DNA from: an uncultured Bacteroidaceae bacterium | GTDB taxonomy: Bacteria > Bacteroidota > Bacteroidia > Bacteroidales > Bacteroidaceae | DNA: 29,987 bases | Reading direction: 5' to 3' | Assembly (NCBI GenBank): GCA_934293005.1 | Contig: CAKQYA010000028.1 | Coordinates: 1-29,987, forward strand | Shown: positions 1 through 8,837 of the stretch, piece after piece | How the letters are laid out: every line of letters begins with the position of its first letter | How positions within the stretch are numbered: position 1 is the first letter of the stretch | Position numbers and translations under genes: made by a program | Notes under the pieces: model-generated | The model's input: the letters and a program-made list of their open reading frames with translations, nothing else | Database searches by the model: none | What the model was told of the DNA's origin: nothing

Positions 1-144
1 TTGCCACATAGGCAAACTTCTATACCCTTTTGTTTTAGGTAGTTACGTTATATTTTATTAACTTGCGAAACTTGAATCATATCATTATTGCTTTGAACGA
101 GATGCATCCATAAGCGGTAGCTTCTTGCTTGCCACTAATGCGCA
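1..144. other. Left-edge non-coding stretch
   Basis: No credible coding region is visible before the stop of the GT2 gene. The first 15 bases can form a small hairpin (TTGCC, five-base loop, GGCAA). It could be the end of a terminator for the minus-strand operon, but the window cuts it off and no T-tract can be assessed. Confidence 0.4.
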
Positions 145-1149
145 TCATTTCTTCCTGTTGCCATCAGCGTCATACTTTAGTTTTCTCAGCATGTACAGAA
201 CCCATTCTTGCCAACGGAACAGCGTCCATGACCATTTCAGAGGCATGTAGCCAAGTTTATGCTTGACTCTGCCAGGCAGGCATGTCCTTGTGTCAATGTC
301 TTTCCAAGCCTCGCGCATGGTCTTCAGAGCATAGTCTCTGTCTTGTTCGCTCAGCCTGCCTCTGTGTCTGTGGTAGAACCAGAAGCAGTCGAGCAGCACG
401 TACCATCGCTGTTCCTCGTAGATGTCTATCACCTCCTTCTTCATCTTCCATGCAGTAAGTTGCCTGTGCATGCTCATGTTAGCCTTCAGCCATTCAAACC
501 TCCTTGCCGTTATCTGATGCGTGCATGAACTGTCATTCTGCACAAAGAAATATTTGCCGCTGCAACATCTTACCTCTCTGGAATGAAGGTAGTGAGCCAT
601 CGTCACATTGTCATCGCTGTAGCTGTGGCAACTGTCATCAAATGGAAACTGCCTGTATAGATGTGTGCGAGCCACATACCATCCATGCACATCCCAGCGG
701 AGAGCCTTGATAAAAGCGTCATAGCCGCTCATGCTTACGAATGGCGGTGTGCGGTAGCCGTGTTCTTTTTTGTCGGGATAGATGTATCTCACGTCAAGAA
801 GCACACAGTCTGTTTCGTGATGCTCCTCAAAGACATTGATGGCTTTCTCCAAGGCATCGGGTGCCATATAGTCATCGCTGTCAAGAAAAGCCGTGAAAGG
901 AGCGCGTATGAGAGGGATGCCTTGGTTGCGAGCTTTGGCTTGCCCTTGGTTGCGCTCAAGAGCCACAATCTCCACATTGTCATGCCTGTCTTTGTATTCA
1001 CGCAGAATCGACATGGATGCATCTGTGGAAGCATCGTCAATGCATATTATCTGCACACCGCTTATGCTCTGATGTATAAGAGAGTCGAGACATCTCTTCA
1101 GAGTGTTCTCTGCATTGTGCACGGCAACGAGCACGCTAACTTTTTCCAT
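145..1149 (-). CDS. Family 2 glycosyltransferase (GT-A)
   Basis: This is a 334-residue GT2-type glycosyltransferase. It would transfer a sugar from a nucleotide-sugar donor onto a growing lipid-linked glycan on the cytoplasmic face of the inner membrane. The N-terminus has the family's opening pattern VSVLVAVHNAENTL. The metal and nucleotide-binding DSDD lies at residues 90-93, after a conserved RNQG segment. There is no signal peptide, and the C-terminal third is basic and aromatic, as in membrane-associated GT2 enzymes. The start codon lies inside the end of the flippase gene (14-base overlap), which implies translational coupling in a polysaccharide assembly operon. It is the last gene of the visible operon. 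Donor and acceptor cannot be read from sequence. Confidence 0.88.
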   Translation of the reverse strand: MEKVSVLVAVHNAENTLKRCLDSLIHQSISGVQIICIDDASTDASMSILREYKDRHDNVEIVALERNQGQAKARNQGIPLIRAPFTAFLDSDDYMAPDALEKAINVFEEHHETDCVLLDVRYIYPDKKEHGYRTPPFVSMSGYDAFIKALRWDVHGWYVARTHLYRQFPFDDSCHSYSDDNVTMAHYLHSREVRCCSGKYFFVQNDSSCTHQITARRFEWLKANMSMHRQLTAWKMKKEVIDIYEEQRWYVLLDCFWFYHRHRGRLSEQDRDYALKTMREAWKDIDTRTCLPGRVKHKLGYMPLKWSWTLFRWQEWVLYMLRKLKYDADGNRKK

Positions 1150-2626
1150 GGCGCAATCTGTTTTTTATGATAGTCTTGATGTCTATTCTCTTGTCAATCT
1201 GTTGGTAGGAGAAGATGCAAGTGCTGATGGTGATGAGGCTCATAGTCAGATAAGAGACAAAGATGTCGGGCCAAAGGCTTGCCGCAAAGCATGCCGCCGC
1301 AGCCAATGTGAGCACTAACGTTGTTTTGTAGTATTGGGCGGAATAGCCTATTCCATATCTCCATTTGTTGGCGATGATGCTTATGGCGATGTCTATAGCC
1401 GCTCCGATAATCAGAGCCACGCCGATGCCATCCAGCTTGCCTATGGCATATCCAGCAATGACGAGAACAAGAGTCTTTATGTTTGACCACACACCTTCTA
1501 CAAGAAGAAAGAACTTGTTGTCGCCGTTGGCTATGCAGATATAGTCGAGAGGAAAACAGAGCGTGCGCGACAGAAGGCACAGGCTCATGGCTCTCAGAAG
1601 AAATATTGAGACATCAAATTCGCTGGTTAGCAACACTCTGATGACGACTGGCGCTATGGTGATGAGCATGAGGATTATGGGCACAATGATGAGCATGGCA
1701 ATCTCGCCTTCCTTGCTTACCAAGTCTTGAGCTTTTGATTTTACCTTAGCTATGGATGAGAGATGTGGAAAATAGTCGGTAGCCATAGCTGAGAAGACCA
1801 TTGATGTGCATTGCAGTGTGATGCTTGTGGATGCCTGATACAGACCGAGGTCTGTCTCAGACCCCATGGTGCTTATGCAGGTGTTGATGGCATATGTGGC
1901 AAGTGAGCCTGCAATAGTGCTTCCCATGATAGATGCGCCCAACGTGATTGTTTTGCGTCCTTTGACCCATACATCTTTCCATGACATCTGGCAATGTGTG
2001 ATTTTGAGCCGGCGCGTGAAGAGTTTGGCTGCCATCCAAGATGCCATACCTAAGATGGCGATGCTTGGCGCAATGCCTTCAATGCCAAAAAGCCAATAAA
2101 GCGGTATTGCTACAGTCAGTCCTACAGCAGGAGCCACTAAGTTGCATGTGGCAAGATTTTTCAGTTGGCGGAATCCTTGCAGGATAGTGGTCTCTCCCGA
2201 TGCCAGTATGAGAAAAAGAACTGCTATGGCTATGTAGATGAACCATATCCAATGTTCTGTTGTGCCAAATGTGAGTTGGCTGAGCCACCATGCTGAAATG
2301 ACTGTGCTTATAAAAGCCATTATAGACAAGCACATTATCGTGCGCCGGAAGTATGTTATGCATTCTGAGCGTTCTTGGCCATCCTTGGCTGAAGATATTT
2401 CCTTCACGGCAGATATGTTGAGTCCGCATGTGAACAGTTGCTGTATAGGCGTGGCAGTGGAATAGAGATGTGCAGAAATGCCCAGTCCGTATGCGCCCAC
2501 AATGTGTGCCGCCAACTTTCCTTTGATAATGTTGGCCACCATGCTCATCACTTGTGTGCTGCCAAAGATGGCTGTAGATTTGGTGATGCTTCTGTATGCT
2601 TCTTCTTGTTTGTTGTTTTCTGCCAT
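1136..2626 (-). CDS. Wzx-type polysaccharide flippase
   Basis: A 496-residue polytopic membrane protein of the MOP superfamily (Wzx/PST type), with roughly 12-14 hydrophobic segments. It would move undecaprenyl-linked oligosaccharide from the cytoplasmic to the periplasmic face of the inner membrane. The N-terminus (STAIFGSTQVMSMVANIIKG) and the following GAYGLGI segment resemble O-antigen and teichuronic acid flippases. Length is normal for the family. It overlaps the downstream GT2 gene by 14 bases and starts 42 bases after the NodZ-like gene, so all three are probably co-transcribed. No Wzy polymerase or ligase is seen in the window, so the rest of the pathway must lie elsewhere. A MATE drug exporter is a less likely alternative given the glycosyltransferase neighbour. 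Confidence 0.85.
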   Translation of the reverse strand: MAENNKQEEAYRSITKSTAIFGSTQVMSMVANIIKGKLAAHIVGAYGLGISAHLYSTATPIQQLFTCGLNISAVKEISSAKDGQERSECITYFRRTIMCLSIMAFISTVISAWWLSQLTFGTTEHWIWFIYIAIAVLFLILASGETTILQGFRQLKNLATCNLVAPAVGLTVAIPLYWLFGIEGIAPSIAILGMASWMAAKLFTRRLKITHCQMSWKDVWVKGRKTITLGASIMGSTIAGSLATYAINTCISTMGSETDLGLYQASTSITLQCTSMVFSAMATDYFPHLSSIAKVKSKAQDLVSKEGEIAMLIIVPIILMLITIAPVVIRVLLTSEFDVSIFLLRAMSLCLLSRTLCFPLDYICIANGDNKFFLLVEGVWSNIKTLVLVIAGYAIGKLDGIGVALIIGAAIDIAISIIANKWRYGIGYSAQYYKTTLVLTLAAAACFAASLWPDIFVSYLTMSLITISTCIFSYQQIDKRIDIKTIIKNRLRHGKS

Positions 2627-2668
2627 TTGTTTTTTATGCTAATGAGCACCGTTCCCTGAGTGCAATGT

Positions 2669-3754
2669 TCATTCCAGATTGAAGACAATGCTGTGGAACG
2701 GCGTCTTGTTTATGAGCGATGCGGCATAAGGAAAACCTGTGTTGTGCATCCACTTCGTTTTCAGGCGATATATGCTTGCAGCTCGTGATATGAGAAAGAA
2801 ATCTATGAAAGTTTTTTCAAAAGTCTCATAGTCATGTCTTTCTGCTGTGTCGAAATGTACGATATTGCCACTGATGCGCCTGGTGTAGGGAAGTGCTTTT
2901 GTTGCTTCAAGAAATGCGCTGCTGTCCGAGTTGACAAGGATTGTTCTATCTGGATGTTCGTTGTGGATCAACCTTATCTGTTTGATGCAATTGTCAATCA
3001 GCATTTTTCTTTCCTTTGCCGGTAGCGGCTCTACCTGTACAGTGTCGTTGAAGTCGCCCAGTGCGTTGAGAAAACGTGCTGATATGCTGACATATCCGTT
3101 TCCGAGCGTTTGTGTCAGTTCCTGCATCTTTTTCTCCATCTTGTCTGACAGACGGAACAGTTCATGAAAAGCTTTGCCGTAGTCTTCGTAATACGCAAAC
3201 ATGGCATTGGTGTAGACATGCACTTGCTCTGCGCTTGACTGCTCTATCTTTTTCTTCAGCCATTCCTTCTGTTTTCTTGCATGGAATGCGCTGTCGCTTC
3301 CTGTCTCCAAAGCAATGGGCTCAGCATAAGGACTAACGTATACGACATCTTCTTCCGCGATATGCCAGTCGTATGTTCCCATGCCAATGTATTGTTCGAG
3401 ATGGAAAGGGTGGACATACAGAATCTTGAAGTTCCATCCGTTCTCCTTGCATAGTATGTAAGTGGAGATGATGCCTTTGAGCCGGTCTGCCCATCCGCCA
3501 CTTTCTATCCATCCGTTATACATGGCAATGACTGTTTTCCTGCCGGAACTGCCGTTTGTGCGGTTGCATTGTGACACTTGCTTGGAATAATGCCTCTCCA
3601 CCTCCTTCTGCCAGATATTGCTCAGGTGTCTGCTGAACACGTGCCAGTTGTAGTGCTTGTTGCAGAGCAGCATCTTTTGAATGTAATGCTTTAGTATGAT
3701 ATGTATGTTATTCAGTCGCATTGTCTGTCGCTTCTTGATGTTGGATGTCGCCAC
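2669..3754 (-). CDS. Putative NodZ/FUT-like glycosyltransferase
   Basis: A 361-residue soluble protein that I recognise only weakly. Near residue 85 the stretch GGWADRLKGIISTY resembles the GG(L/W)xDRLKGI motif near the N-terminus of NodZ-like and related fucosyltransferases. The C-terminal half has LVNSDSSAFLEATK and a DFFLISRAASIY stretch, like the donor-binding half of GT-B enzymes of this type. There is no signal peptide or membrane segment. The gene lies eight bases after the GH28-GH105 stop codon and just before the flippase, so a role in making the exported glycan is reasonable. ATG at 3754 is taken as the start; an internal ATG at 3721 is an alternative. The fold is inferred from motifs and context; donor and acceptor are unknown. 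Confidence 0.5.
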   Translation of the reverse strand: MATSNIKKRQTMRLNNIHIILKHYIQKMLLCNKHYNWHVFSRHLSNIWQKEVERHYSKQVSQCNRTNGSSGRKTVIAMYNGWIESGGWADRLKGIISTYILCKENGWNFKILYVHPFHLEQYIGMGTYDWHIAEEDVVYVSPYAEPIALETGSDSAFHARKQKEWLKKKIEQSSAEQVHVYTNAMFAYYEDYGKAFHELFRLSDKMEKKMQELTQTLGNGYVSISARFLNALGDFNDTVQVEPLPAKERKMLIDNCIKQIRLIHNEHPDRTILVNSDSSAFLEATKALPYTRRISGNIVHFDTAERHDYETFEKTFIDFFLISRAASIYRLKTKWMHNTGFPYAASLINKTPFHSIVFNLE

Positions 3755-3762
3755 TTTTTGCG

Positions 3763-6375
3763 TTATTGTTCAGTAGCCTTGCCATGTACTTCTCTCTCCA
3801 TCTCCAGCGATGCCCAAATGAAAGGGCCTATGCCCTTGGGGTCGTTGTCTCTGACAGGCTCAGAGATGTAGTAACCAAATGTGCCGTCTCTGCGCCTGTT
3901 CTCTTTCACGCCAGGAGCGGCTTTAAGCACCTTGTCGCTTATGCCAGGCCCAAGTCCTGCCACTGAGCAGCATTGGGTGAGCGAGATGGTGGAGTCGGGG
4001 TTGTTTCTGATGAAATGGTCTATGATGCCGTGGTAGGCACGTATGCCTGCGTCTCGTGAACTTTTGCCTGTGTATCCTAATCGGTAAGATTTCAGAAAAG
4101 AGTAGGCGAACATGCAAGAGCATGTCGACTCGAGATAGTTGCCCTTCTTGCCAGGACTGTCCATCACTTGATACCATAGTCCTGTCTCTTTGTCTTGCCA
4201 TTGGATTATGCCTTCAAGGCATCTGTTGAGTAAGGCAATCAGTTCGGGACGTCGTGGATTGTTGCTGGGAAGTGCATCGAGAAGTTCGACGAGAGCCATG
4301 GCGAACCATCCTTGCGCACGTCCCCAGCAATGTTTGCTGAGTCCGGTGTGTGGATCAGCCCAGAACATCTCTCGTGTCTCGTCCCACGCATGCCTGTTCA
4401 GGTTTGTTGCAGGGTCTATGGTTCTGTTGTATGTGGCTGTTATCTGGTTTATGGCGTCGTCATATATTCTATTGGCTTTGCTGTCGTGTTCCATGCCGTC
4501 CTTGTCAGTCATAGAGGCAGCGAGAGTGCGGAATGGCAATCCCATGAATATGCCATCGAGCCATACCTGATGGCTGTATATGGCTTTGTGCCAGTAGATG
4601 CTGTCAGTCACTGTGCGCGGTTGGCAGTCGAGTTGGTCCAACAAAGTGCTTATGGCAGCCTGTGTGCGTGTGGATGGAGCCAACTGGTGCATTCTCGCTA
4701 TGAAATGTCCTGTGCGCACATTGTCGAGGTTGAAGTCGTCGTGTTTGTATCCTCTTATTTTGCCATCGGCTGTGATCATCGTGTCGACATAGTCTTGGCA
4801 ATAGCGTCTGATGTCATCACCGCCATATCGAAGGTATGTGTCGAGGATGGCTTCAAGTTCGATGCCCATCACATAACTCCATTTGGGTTTTGAGGAAAAA
4901 TCGAGCAGACAGCTTTGTGGCGTGCGTTTCATCTCAGACAGTGCCATGCGCAGACTGTATGGGATGTTGTTGTTGATGAACACGCCTGTTGTGTCAATGT
5001 TGTGCACCTTGCCTGTGATGCTGTTCCCTTTTTCCACTCCTGTGAAATGGCAGTTGCGCAAAGTCACGTCGTTGACAAAATATCCATCATCAAGTCCGAT
5101 GATTTGCACACCGTATTTTGATTTCTTGCATGTGACATTTTCCATGAGCACATTGCTCACAGATGGATTGAATCCGCGTCGGCATGCTTCACGGCTTTCA
5201 TAGTTGAGGTTGATGCGCAGCACGGCTTCACGGCATTGCCCGACGGTGACGTCTTTCATGAAGATGTTTCTGATCTTGCCTCCTCTGCATGTGTTGGTCT
5301 TGATGCGCAGCACCCGGTCGAGGTTGGGAGAGTCCATGTGGCAGTCGTGGGCGAATACGTTCCAGCAGCCACCGCTTATCTCAGAACCGATGACTACACC
5401 TCCGTGTCCATTGCGCATCTGGCAATGCCTGATGATGATGTTTTGGCTTGGCATGGCTCTGCGGCGTCCGTCAGCGTTGCGTCCGCTCTTTACGGCTATG
5501 CAGTCGTCGCCAGTGTTGAAGTAGCAGTTTTCTATCAGCACCCTGTTGCACGACTCTGGGTCGCAACCGTCGCCGTTAGGCCCGTCATTGTTGATGCGCA
5601 CTCCTTTTATTGTCACATCTTCCGACTTGAGCGGATGGATGACCCAGAATGGTGAACGCAGAAGTGTGACATCTTCGATAAGTATACGCTTGCAGCTGTT
5701 AAGTCCTACAAGTTGTGGACGCATTCCGTCTTTAGCTGTAAATGTGCGCAAGTCTGTGCGGCGTCCATTGGGAAGTGTCATGGGAATGCCAGCCTCGCCA
5801 CTGTCTAAGAGACGTTGGCGTGCTCCCTGGTTTTGGCTTGCGATGCCTTCTTCCCAACCATAATAGTCCTTGCCGCACCATGCCCACCATGTGTCTCTTG
5901 AGCCTCCTCCGTCTATGGTGCCCTTGCCTGTGATGGCAATGTCGTGAGCGTGGAATGCATAGATGCAAGGGGATAGATTATAGCAGCCGATGCCTTCCCA
6001 TGAGGTCTCCACAATGGGATATAGGGCAGGCTGGAATGCAAATTCCAACACAGCGCCTTCCTCCACCACAAGGTTGACCTTGCTCTTCAATTGAATGGCA
6101 CCTGTGAGGAAGTGCATGTTGGCAGGCACTACGACTCTTCCGCCTCCGCGTTTCGAACAACGGTTTATGGCTTGCTGGATGGCATGCTGGTTGTGGGCTG
6201 CGCTGGCGTTTGCCTTTGCTCCGCAACTGACGATGCTTATGGCAAGGTCGTTGTTTATTTCAGGAAGTTGGATGCTGTTTTCTATATTGCTGTAAACAAC
6301 CTTGTCCCACTCTATGGCTGATGCCATAAGGTGGGACAGACTGATGAATATGATAGTTGTCAGGATGCGTATCAT
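3763..6375 (-). CDS. Exported GH28-GH105 fusion (polygalacturonase + unsaturated uronyl hydrolase)
   Basis: An 870-residue two-domain pectin-type hydrolase. The start is placed at the ATG at 6375 because it directly begins a signal peptide (MIRILTTIIFISLSHLMASA); an upstream ATG at 6420 would add 15 non-signal residues. The N-terminal half is a GH28 beta-helix with all the usual landmarks: NGDG with Asp269, GDD with Asp290/Asp291, GHGG with His324 and RIK at Arg357/Lys359. The C-terminal half is GH105 (YteR-like), with WLDGIF carrying the predicted catalytic Asp607 and WGRAQGW at residue 684. GH28 cleaves galacturonan or removes exo-uronic acids; GH105 removes unsaturated uronic acids left by lyases. 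The single signal peptide serves both domains, so the protein should act in the periplasm or at the surface. It lies between a DUF2264 gene and glycan assembly genes. Confidence 0.9.
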   Translation of the reverse strand: MIRILTTIIFISLSHLMASAIEWDKVVYSNIENSIQLPEINNDLAISIVSCGAKANASAAHNQHAIQQAINRCSKRGGGRVVVPANMHFLTGAIQLKSKVNLVVEEGAVLEFAFQPALYPIVETSWEGIGCYNLSPCIYAFHAHDIAITGKGTIDGGGSRDTWWAWCGKDYYGWEEGIASQNQGARQRLLDSGEAGIPMTLPNGRRTDLRTFTAKDGMRPQLVGLNSCKRILIEDVTLLRSPFWVIHPLKSEDVTIKGVRINNDGPNGDGCDPESCNRVLIENCYFNTGDDCIAVKSGRNADGRRRAMPSQNIIIRHCQMRNGHGGVVIGSEISGGCWNVFAHDCHMDSPNLDRVLRIKTNTCRGGKIRNIFMKDVTVGQCREAVLRINLNYESREACRRGFNPSVSNVLMENVTCKKSKYGVQIIGLDDGYFVNDVTLRNCHFTGVEKGNSITGKVHNIDTTGVFINNNIPYSLRMALSEMKRTPQSCLLDFSSKPKWSYVMGIELEAILDTYLRYGGDDIRRYCQDYVDTMITADGKIRGYKHDDFNLDNVRTGHFIARMHQLAPSTRTQAAISTLLDQLDCQPRTVTDSIYWHKAIYSHQVWLDGIFMGLPFRTLAASMTDKDGMEHDSKANRIYDDAINQITATYNRTIDPATNLNRHAWDETREMFWADPHTGLSKHCWGRAQGWFAMALVELLDALPSNNPRRPELIALLNRCLEGIIQWQDKETGLWYQVMDSPGKKGNYLESTCSCMFAYSFLKSYRLGYTGKSSRDAGIRAYHGIIDHFIRNNPDSTISLTQCCSVAGLGPGISDKVLKAAPGVKENRRRDGTFGYYISEPVRDNDPKGIGPFIWASLEMEREVHGKATEQ

Positions 6376-6475
6376 AAATGTGTTGGTAAGCAGGTGCCCA
6401 AAATCATTATATAATATCAAAGCAGGTAGTTCTCATGTGAACACCAATAAGATACGAAATATAATGACTGGCTTA

Positions 6476-6510
6476 GAATTGTGTGTGCTTGGTGGCAATG
6501 GCCACAATTC
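6476..6510 (-). other. Intercistronic hairpin at the DUF2264 stop codon
   Basis: GAATTGTG at 6476-6483 pairs with CACAATTC at 6503-6510. A competing inner stem GTGGC/GCCAC occupies 6492-6505. It overlaps the stop codon of the DUF2264 gene and sits in the 133-base gap before the GH28-GH105 start. No T-tract follows on the minus strand, so it is more likely an RNA processing or stability element than a terminator. Confidence 0.4.
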
Positions 6511-8518
6511 AGAATGTCACTTCTTTCACGCTTCCGTCAGACATGGTGATGGTGACGGAAGAGTTGTCTTCGGCAATCTTTACTGATTTGACAGGATTCA
6601 GCTCTTTCTTGGTGAATGCCTTCTTGCCTTTCTTCCAAAGCATGAGCGTCACCATGACATTCTCTTTTTCCACCTTCTTCTCGCAGACCAGAAGGCCAGC
6701 CTGCTTGCTTACAGGGTGGAGACCGCTTGTCTGCATGAATGATGGTTTTGGCCATCCAGCCAGTGGTATCATGGTCAGCTGATGCTCGCCGTTTGATATG
6801 ACTGTAGTGTTGTTGCCCAAGATTTTCTTTGTGATGGGCTTGCCGCCAATCTCTGGCAGCGCATAATGGCCAAGGCGGATGGTTGTTGGTGAAGGCACCG
6901 TGACTTTATCCACACGGAGCACGCCGTTTGGCAGTGGGATGTCAGCAAGGTTGTACTTGACATTTGCGTCTGTTTCCAACACGGCGTCACGTCGATATAT
7001 GCCGTTCTCAAAACTCTTGAAGTCGTAAAGGCGCAACACTTCCCATTCGTTCTTTTTGTTGACGGTGGCGTAGTTCATCGACACCTCGCCGTGTTTACCG
7101 TCAGCCATCCATGGGAATTCGGTATGGTAAGCCAGTTTGTTGTAGTTTTCAGAACTGCGGAACTTCTGCCAGTCATTTGCCACAGTCTCATGACACCAAG
7201 AGCGCATCTCCGAACCTCCGACATTTGGATAGTTTGTGATGAGCAGGTTTGTGGCAGGCTGGAACTTGTTGTACACATTGTCTTTCTTCAGCTCATTCTC
7301 CCATGGTCCGTTGTTTTCTTTGGCAGTCCAAAATGGATTGTCTTTAGGCAAAAGGAGGGCGAGGAATGCTTTGCCGCACCAATAAACGCTGCCGCGGCAA
7401 CTGTATATCTGCACGGCAGGGGCGAATGGTCCATAGAATCCGAGTGTAGGCACATTGTCCTCAAGAAAGTTGGGATTCTGCAAGAATTGCAGGAGTGTGG
7501 AAGAGGCTATGCGGCGCATCCAGCCGTAATTGATGCTGCTGTCGGGGTTGAAACCGAGCAAGGCCAAAGGTATGACTGTGGCAAAACGATATGGAATGCT
7601 TCGTCCCCACATGTTCATCTTGCCGCTTTCGCTGAACATGTATGGATAGTTGTCAATCATGTCGTGCTGGTTTTTCATGAATTGCTCAGCATACTGAGGG
7701 TAGAAGTGACCGTAGGTCTGCGCCCATATTGGGCCGTACATCTGAAATGCCCACATGCTATAGTAGTCGTATGCGGGATCATCGTTGTACCAGCCTTCGC
7801 CGCGATAGCGTGCCAAAAGTTTTTTCAGGCAGTCTTCCAAATGGGCATCGTTGACTTTGTATCCTTGCTCTTTGAAGAAACTCATGATGAAGACGTTGAA
7901 GAACATCCAGTTGGAACCTATGGTGGGGCCATTGCCATAGCTCAGCATTGTGGCTGCCACTTCATCTTTCTGCTCCTTGGTAAGAGTGTCCCACAGCACG
8001 TTCTTTGCTGTGTTGAGAGATATTGCTAATGCGCCAAATTCCACAAGAATCTGGCTCGGCCCGCCTGTGCGGTGCTTGATGTAGCTTGGACTTTCGGGAT
8101 TGATGAGGTTGAGCAGCTGGTGATGGTAGTAGTCGGCCACTTTTATTCCGCCCAAAGTGAGGTCGGGATTCTCCTTCAGAAGAGGAGCTGCGATGAAGAG
8201 TGTGCGGCAGAAACCTTCCAGCTTGGCTGTGGGGATTTGTCCTTTATCTCTTGGATACGCCTTTTCCAATTCCTTGGGAAAATACATCGGGTCGTCGATG
8301 CTCTTGATGTATGTGAATGCTCCATCGAGCAAATAGGTCGCGGCATCTATCCATCCTTGCCTGTTCATTCCTGTGAGAGGACTGAGTTTGTAGTCGGGCG
8401 AAGGAATGGTGAATGTCTGTGGAATGGAACGCGTTGGGGCAGGATCGTCCTGAGCGGATGCCATGGTGCACAAGAATGTGGCTATGGCGAAAAAAATAGG
8501 TTTGATGGATATGTTCAT
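6509..8518 (-). CDS. Exported DUF2264 / GH154-like protein
   Basis: A 669-residue protein with a clear signal peptide (about 22 residues, ending ASA-QDD). It has the DUF2264 architecture: an alpha-helical barrel-like N-terminal part rich in Trp and Tyr (GPSQILVEFGALA, NNWMFF-like SNWMFFNVF, YNDDPAYDYYSMWAFQMYG), then a beta-rich C-terminal domain. From memory, characterised members are placed in glycoside hydrolase family 154 and include an exo-beta-glucuronidase acting on arabinogalactan; the substrate here is not known. It is the first gene of the minus-strand operon, with a good promoter and a leader hairpin. Pairing with GH28-GH105 points to uronic-acid-containing glycans. Family assignment is fairly secure, function is not. 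Confidence 0.75.
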   Translation of the reverse strand: MNISIKPIFFAIATFLCTMASAQDDPAPTRSIPQTFTIPSPDYKLSPLTGMNRQGWIDAATYLLDGAFTYIKSIDDPMYFPKELEKAYPRDKGQIPTAKLEGFCRTLFIAAPLLKENPDLTLGGIKVADYYHHQLLNLINPESPSYIKHRTGGPSQILVEFGALAISLNTAKNVLWDTLTKEQKDEVAATMLSYGNGPTIGSNWMFFNVFIMSFFKEQGYKVNDAHLEDCLKKLLARYRGEGWYNDDPAYDYYSMWAFQMYGPIWAQTYGHFYPQYAEQFMKNQHDMIDNYPYMFSESGKMNMWGRSIPYRFATVIPLALLGFNPDSSINYGWMRRIASSTLLQFLQNPNFLEDNVPTLGFYGPFAPAVQIYSCRGSVYWCGKAFLALLLPKDNPFWTAKENNGPWENELKKDNVYNKFQPATNLLITNYPNVGGSEMRSWCHETVANDWQKFRSSENYNKLAYHTEFPWMADGKHGEVSMNYATVNKKNEWEVLRLYDFKSFENGIYRRDAVLETDANVKYNLADIPLPNGVLRVDKVTVPSPTTIRLGHYALPEIGGKPITKKILGNNTTVISNGEHQLTMIPLAGWPKPSFMQTSGLHPVSKQAGLLVCEKKVEKENVMVTLMLWKKGKKAFTKKELNPVKSVKIAEDNSSVTITMSDGSVKEVTF

Positions 8519-8574
8519 CTTTTGAATGTTTAGTTAATAGTTCCAGAGATTATAGTTTTGTGCAAAACTTAAGC

Positions 8575-8593
8575 GGGCGTTTGTTGGACGCCC
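8575..8593 (-). promoter_or_regulatory. Leader stem-loop near the 5' end of the operon transcript
   Basis: GGGCGT at 8575-8580 pairs with ACGCCC at 8588-8593 around a seven-base loop. It begins about six bases downstream of the transcription start predicted from the -7 box at 8604-8611. It may stabilise the 5' end of the mRNA. No ligand-binding architecture is recognised. Confidence 0.45.
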
Positions 8594-8603
8594 TATTTCA
8601 TTG

Positions 8604-8635
8604 CAAATGTACATTATTTTTATTATACTGCCAAA
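8604..8635 (-). promoter_or_regulatory. Bacteroidetes-type promoter for the hydrolase/glycan operon
   Basis: On the minus strand the -33 element TTTG (8632-8635) is followed by 20 bases and then the -7 element TACATTTG (8604-8611). This fits the Bacteroidetes housekeeping consensus. Transcription would start near 8599, about 80 bases before the DUF2264 start codon. It is divergent from the DMP19-like gene promoter. Confidence 0.75.
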
Positions 8636-8692
8636 CATGAGACTGCATTTTCGGGAAAAATATCCGTTTTGTATAAATAGAGAAGGATGATG

Positions 8693-8724
8693 TTTGATTT
8701 TTTAATAAGATTGGCGTATCTTTG
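8693..8724 (+). promoter_or_regulatory. Promoter for the DMP19-like gene and smpB
   Basis: TTTG at 8693-8696, a 20-base spacer and TATCTTTG at 8717-8724 match the Bacteroidetes consensus closely. The predicted transcript start is near 8729. It lies about 60 bases from, and points away from, the operon promoter at 8604-8635. Confidence 0.75.
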
Positions 8725-8837
8725 CATAATGATAGACTGATGTTTGCCTTGATAGCCTTTTGCTTTTGCGCGGCAAATGCATGTTGCGCAAGCAGATGAT
8801 GCAGTCTTATGATGGAAACAAAATAGACTTGGATATT

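Noticed and set aside
661..1170. 169-codon plus-strand frame over the GT2 gene
   Set aside because: It lies wholly antisense to the GT2 gene, which has clear motifs. The same applies to other long antisense frames such as 7091-8029 and 20350-20616.
145..8518. Polysaccharide utilisation locus
   Set aside because: Although three domains are linked to uronic-acid glycans, there is no SusC, SusD or hybrid two-component regulator in the window, and the partner genes are for glycan assembly.
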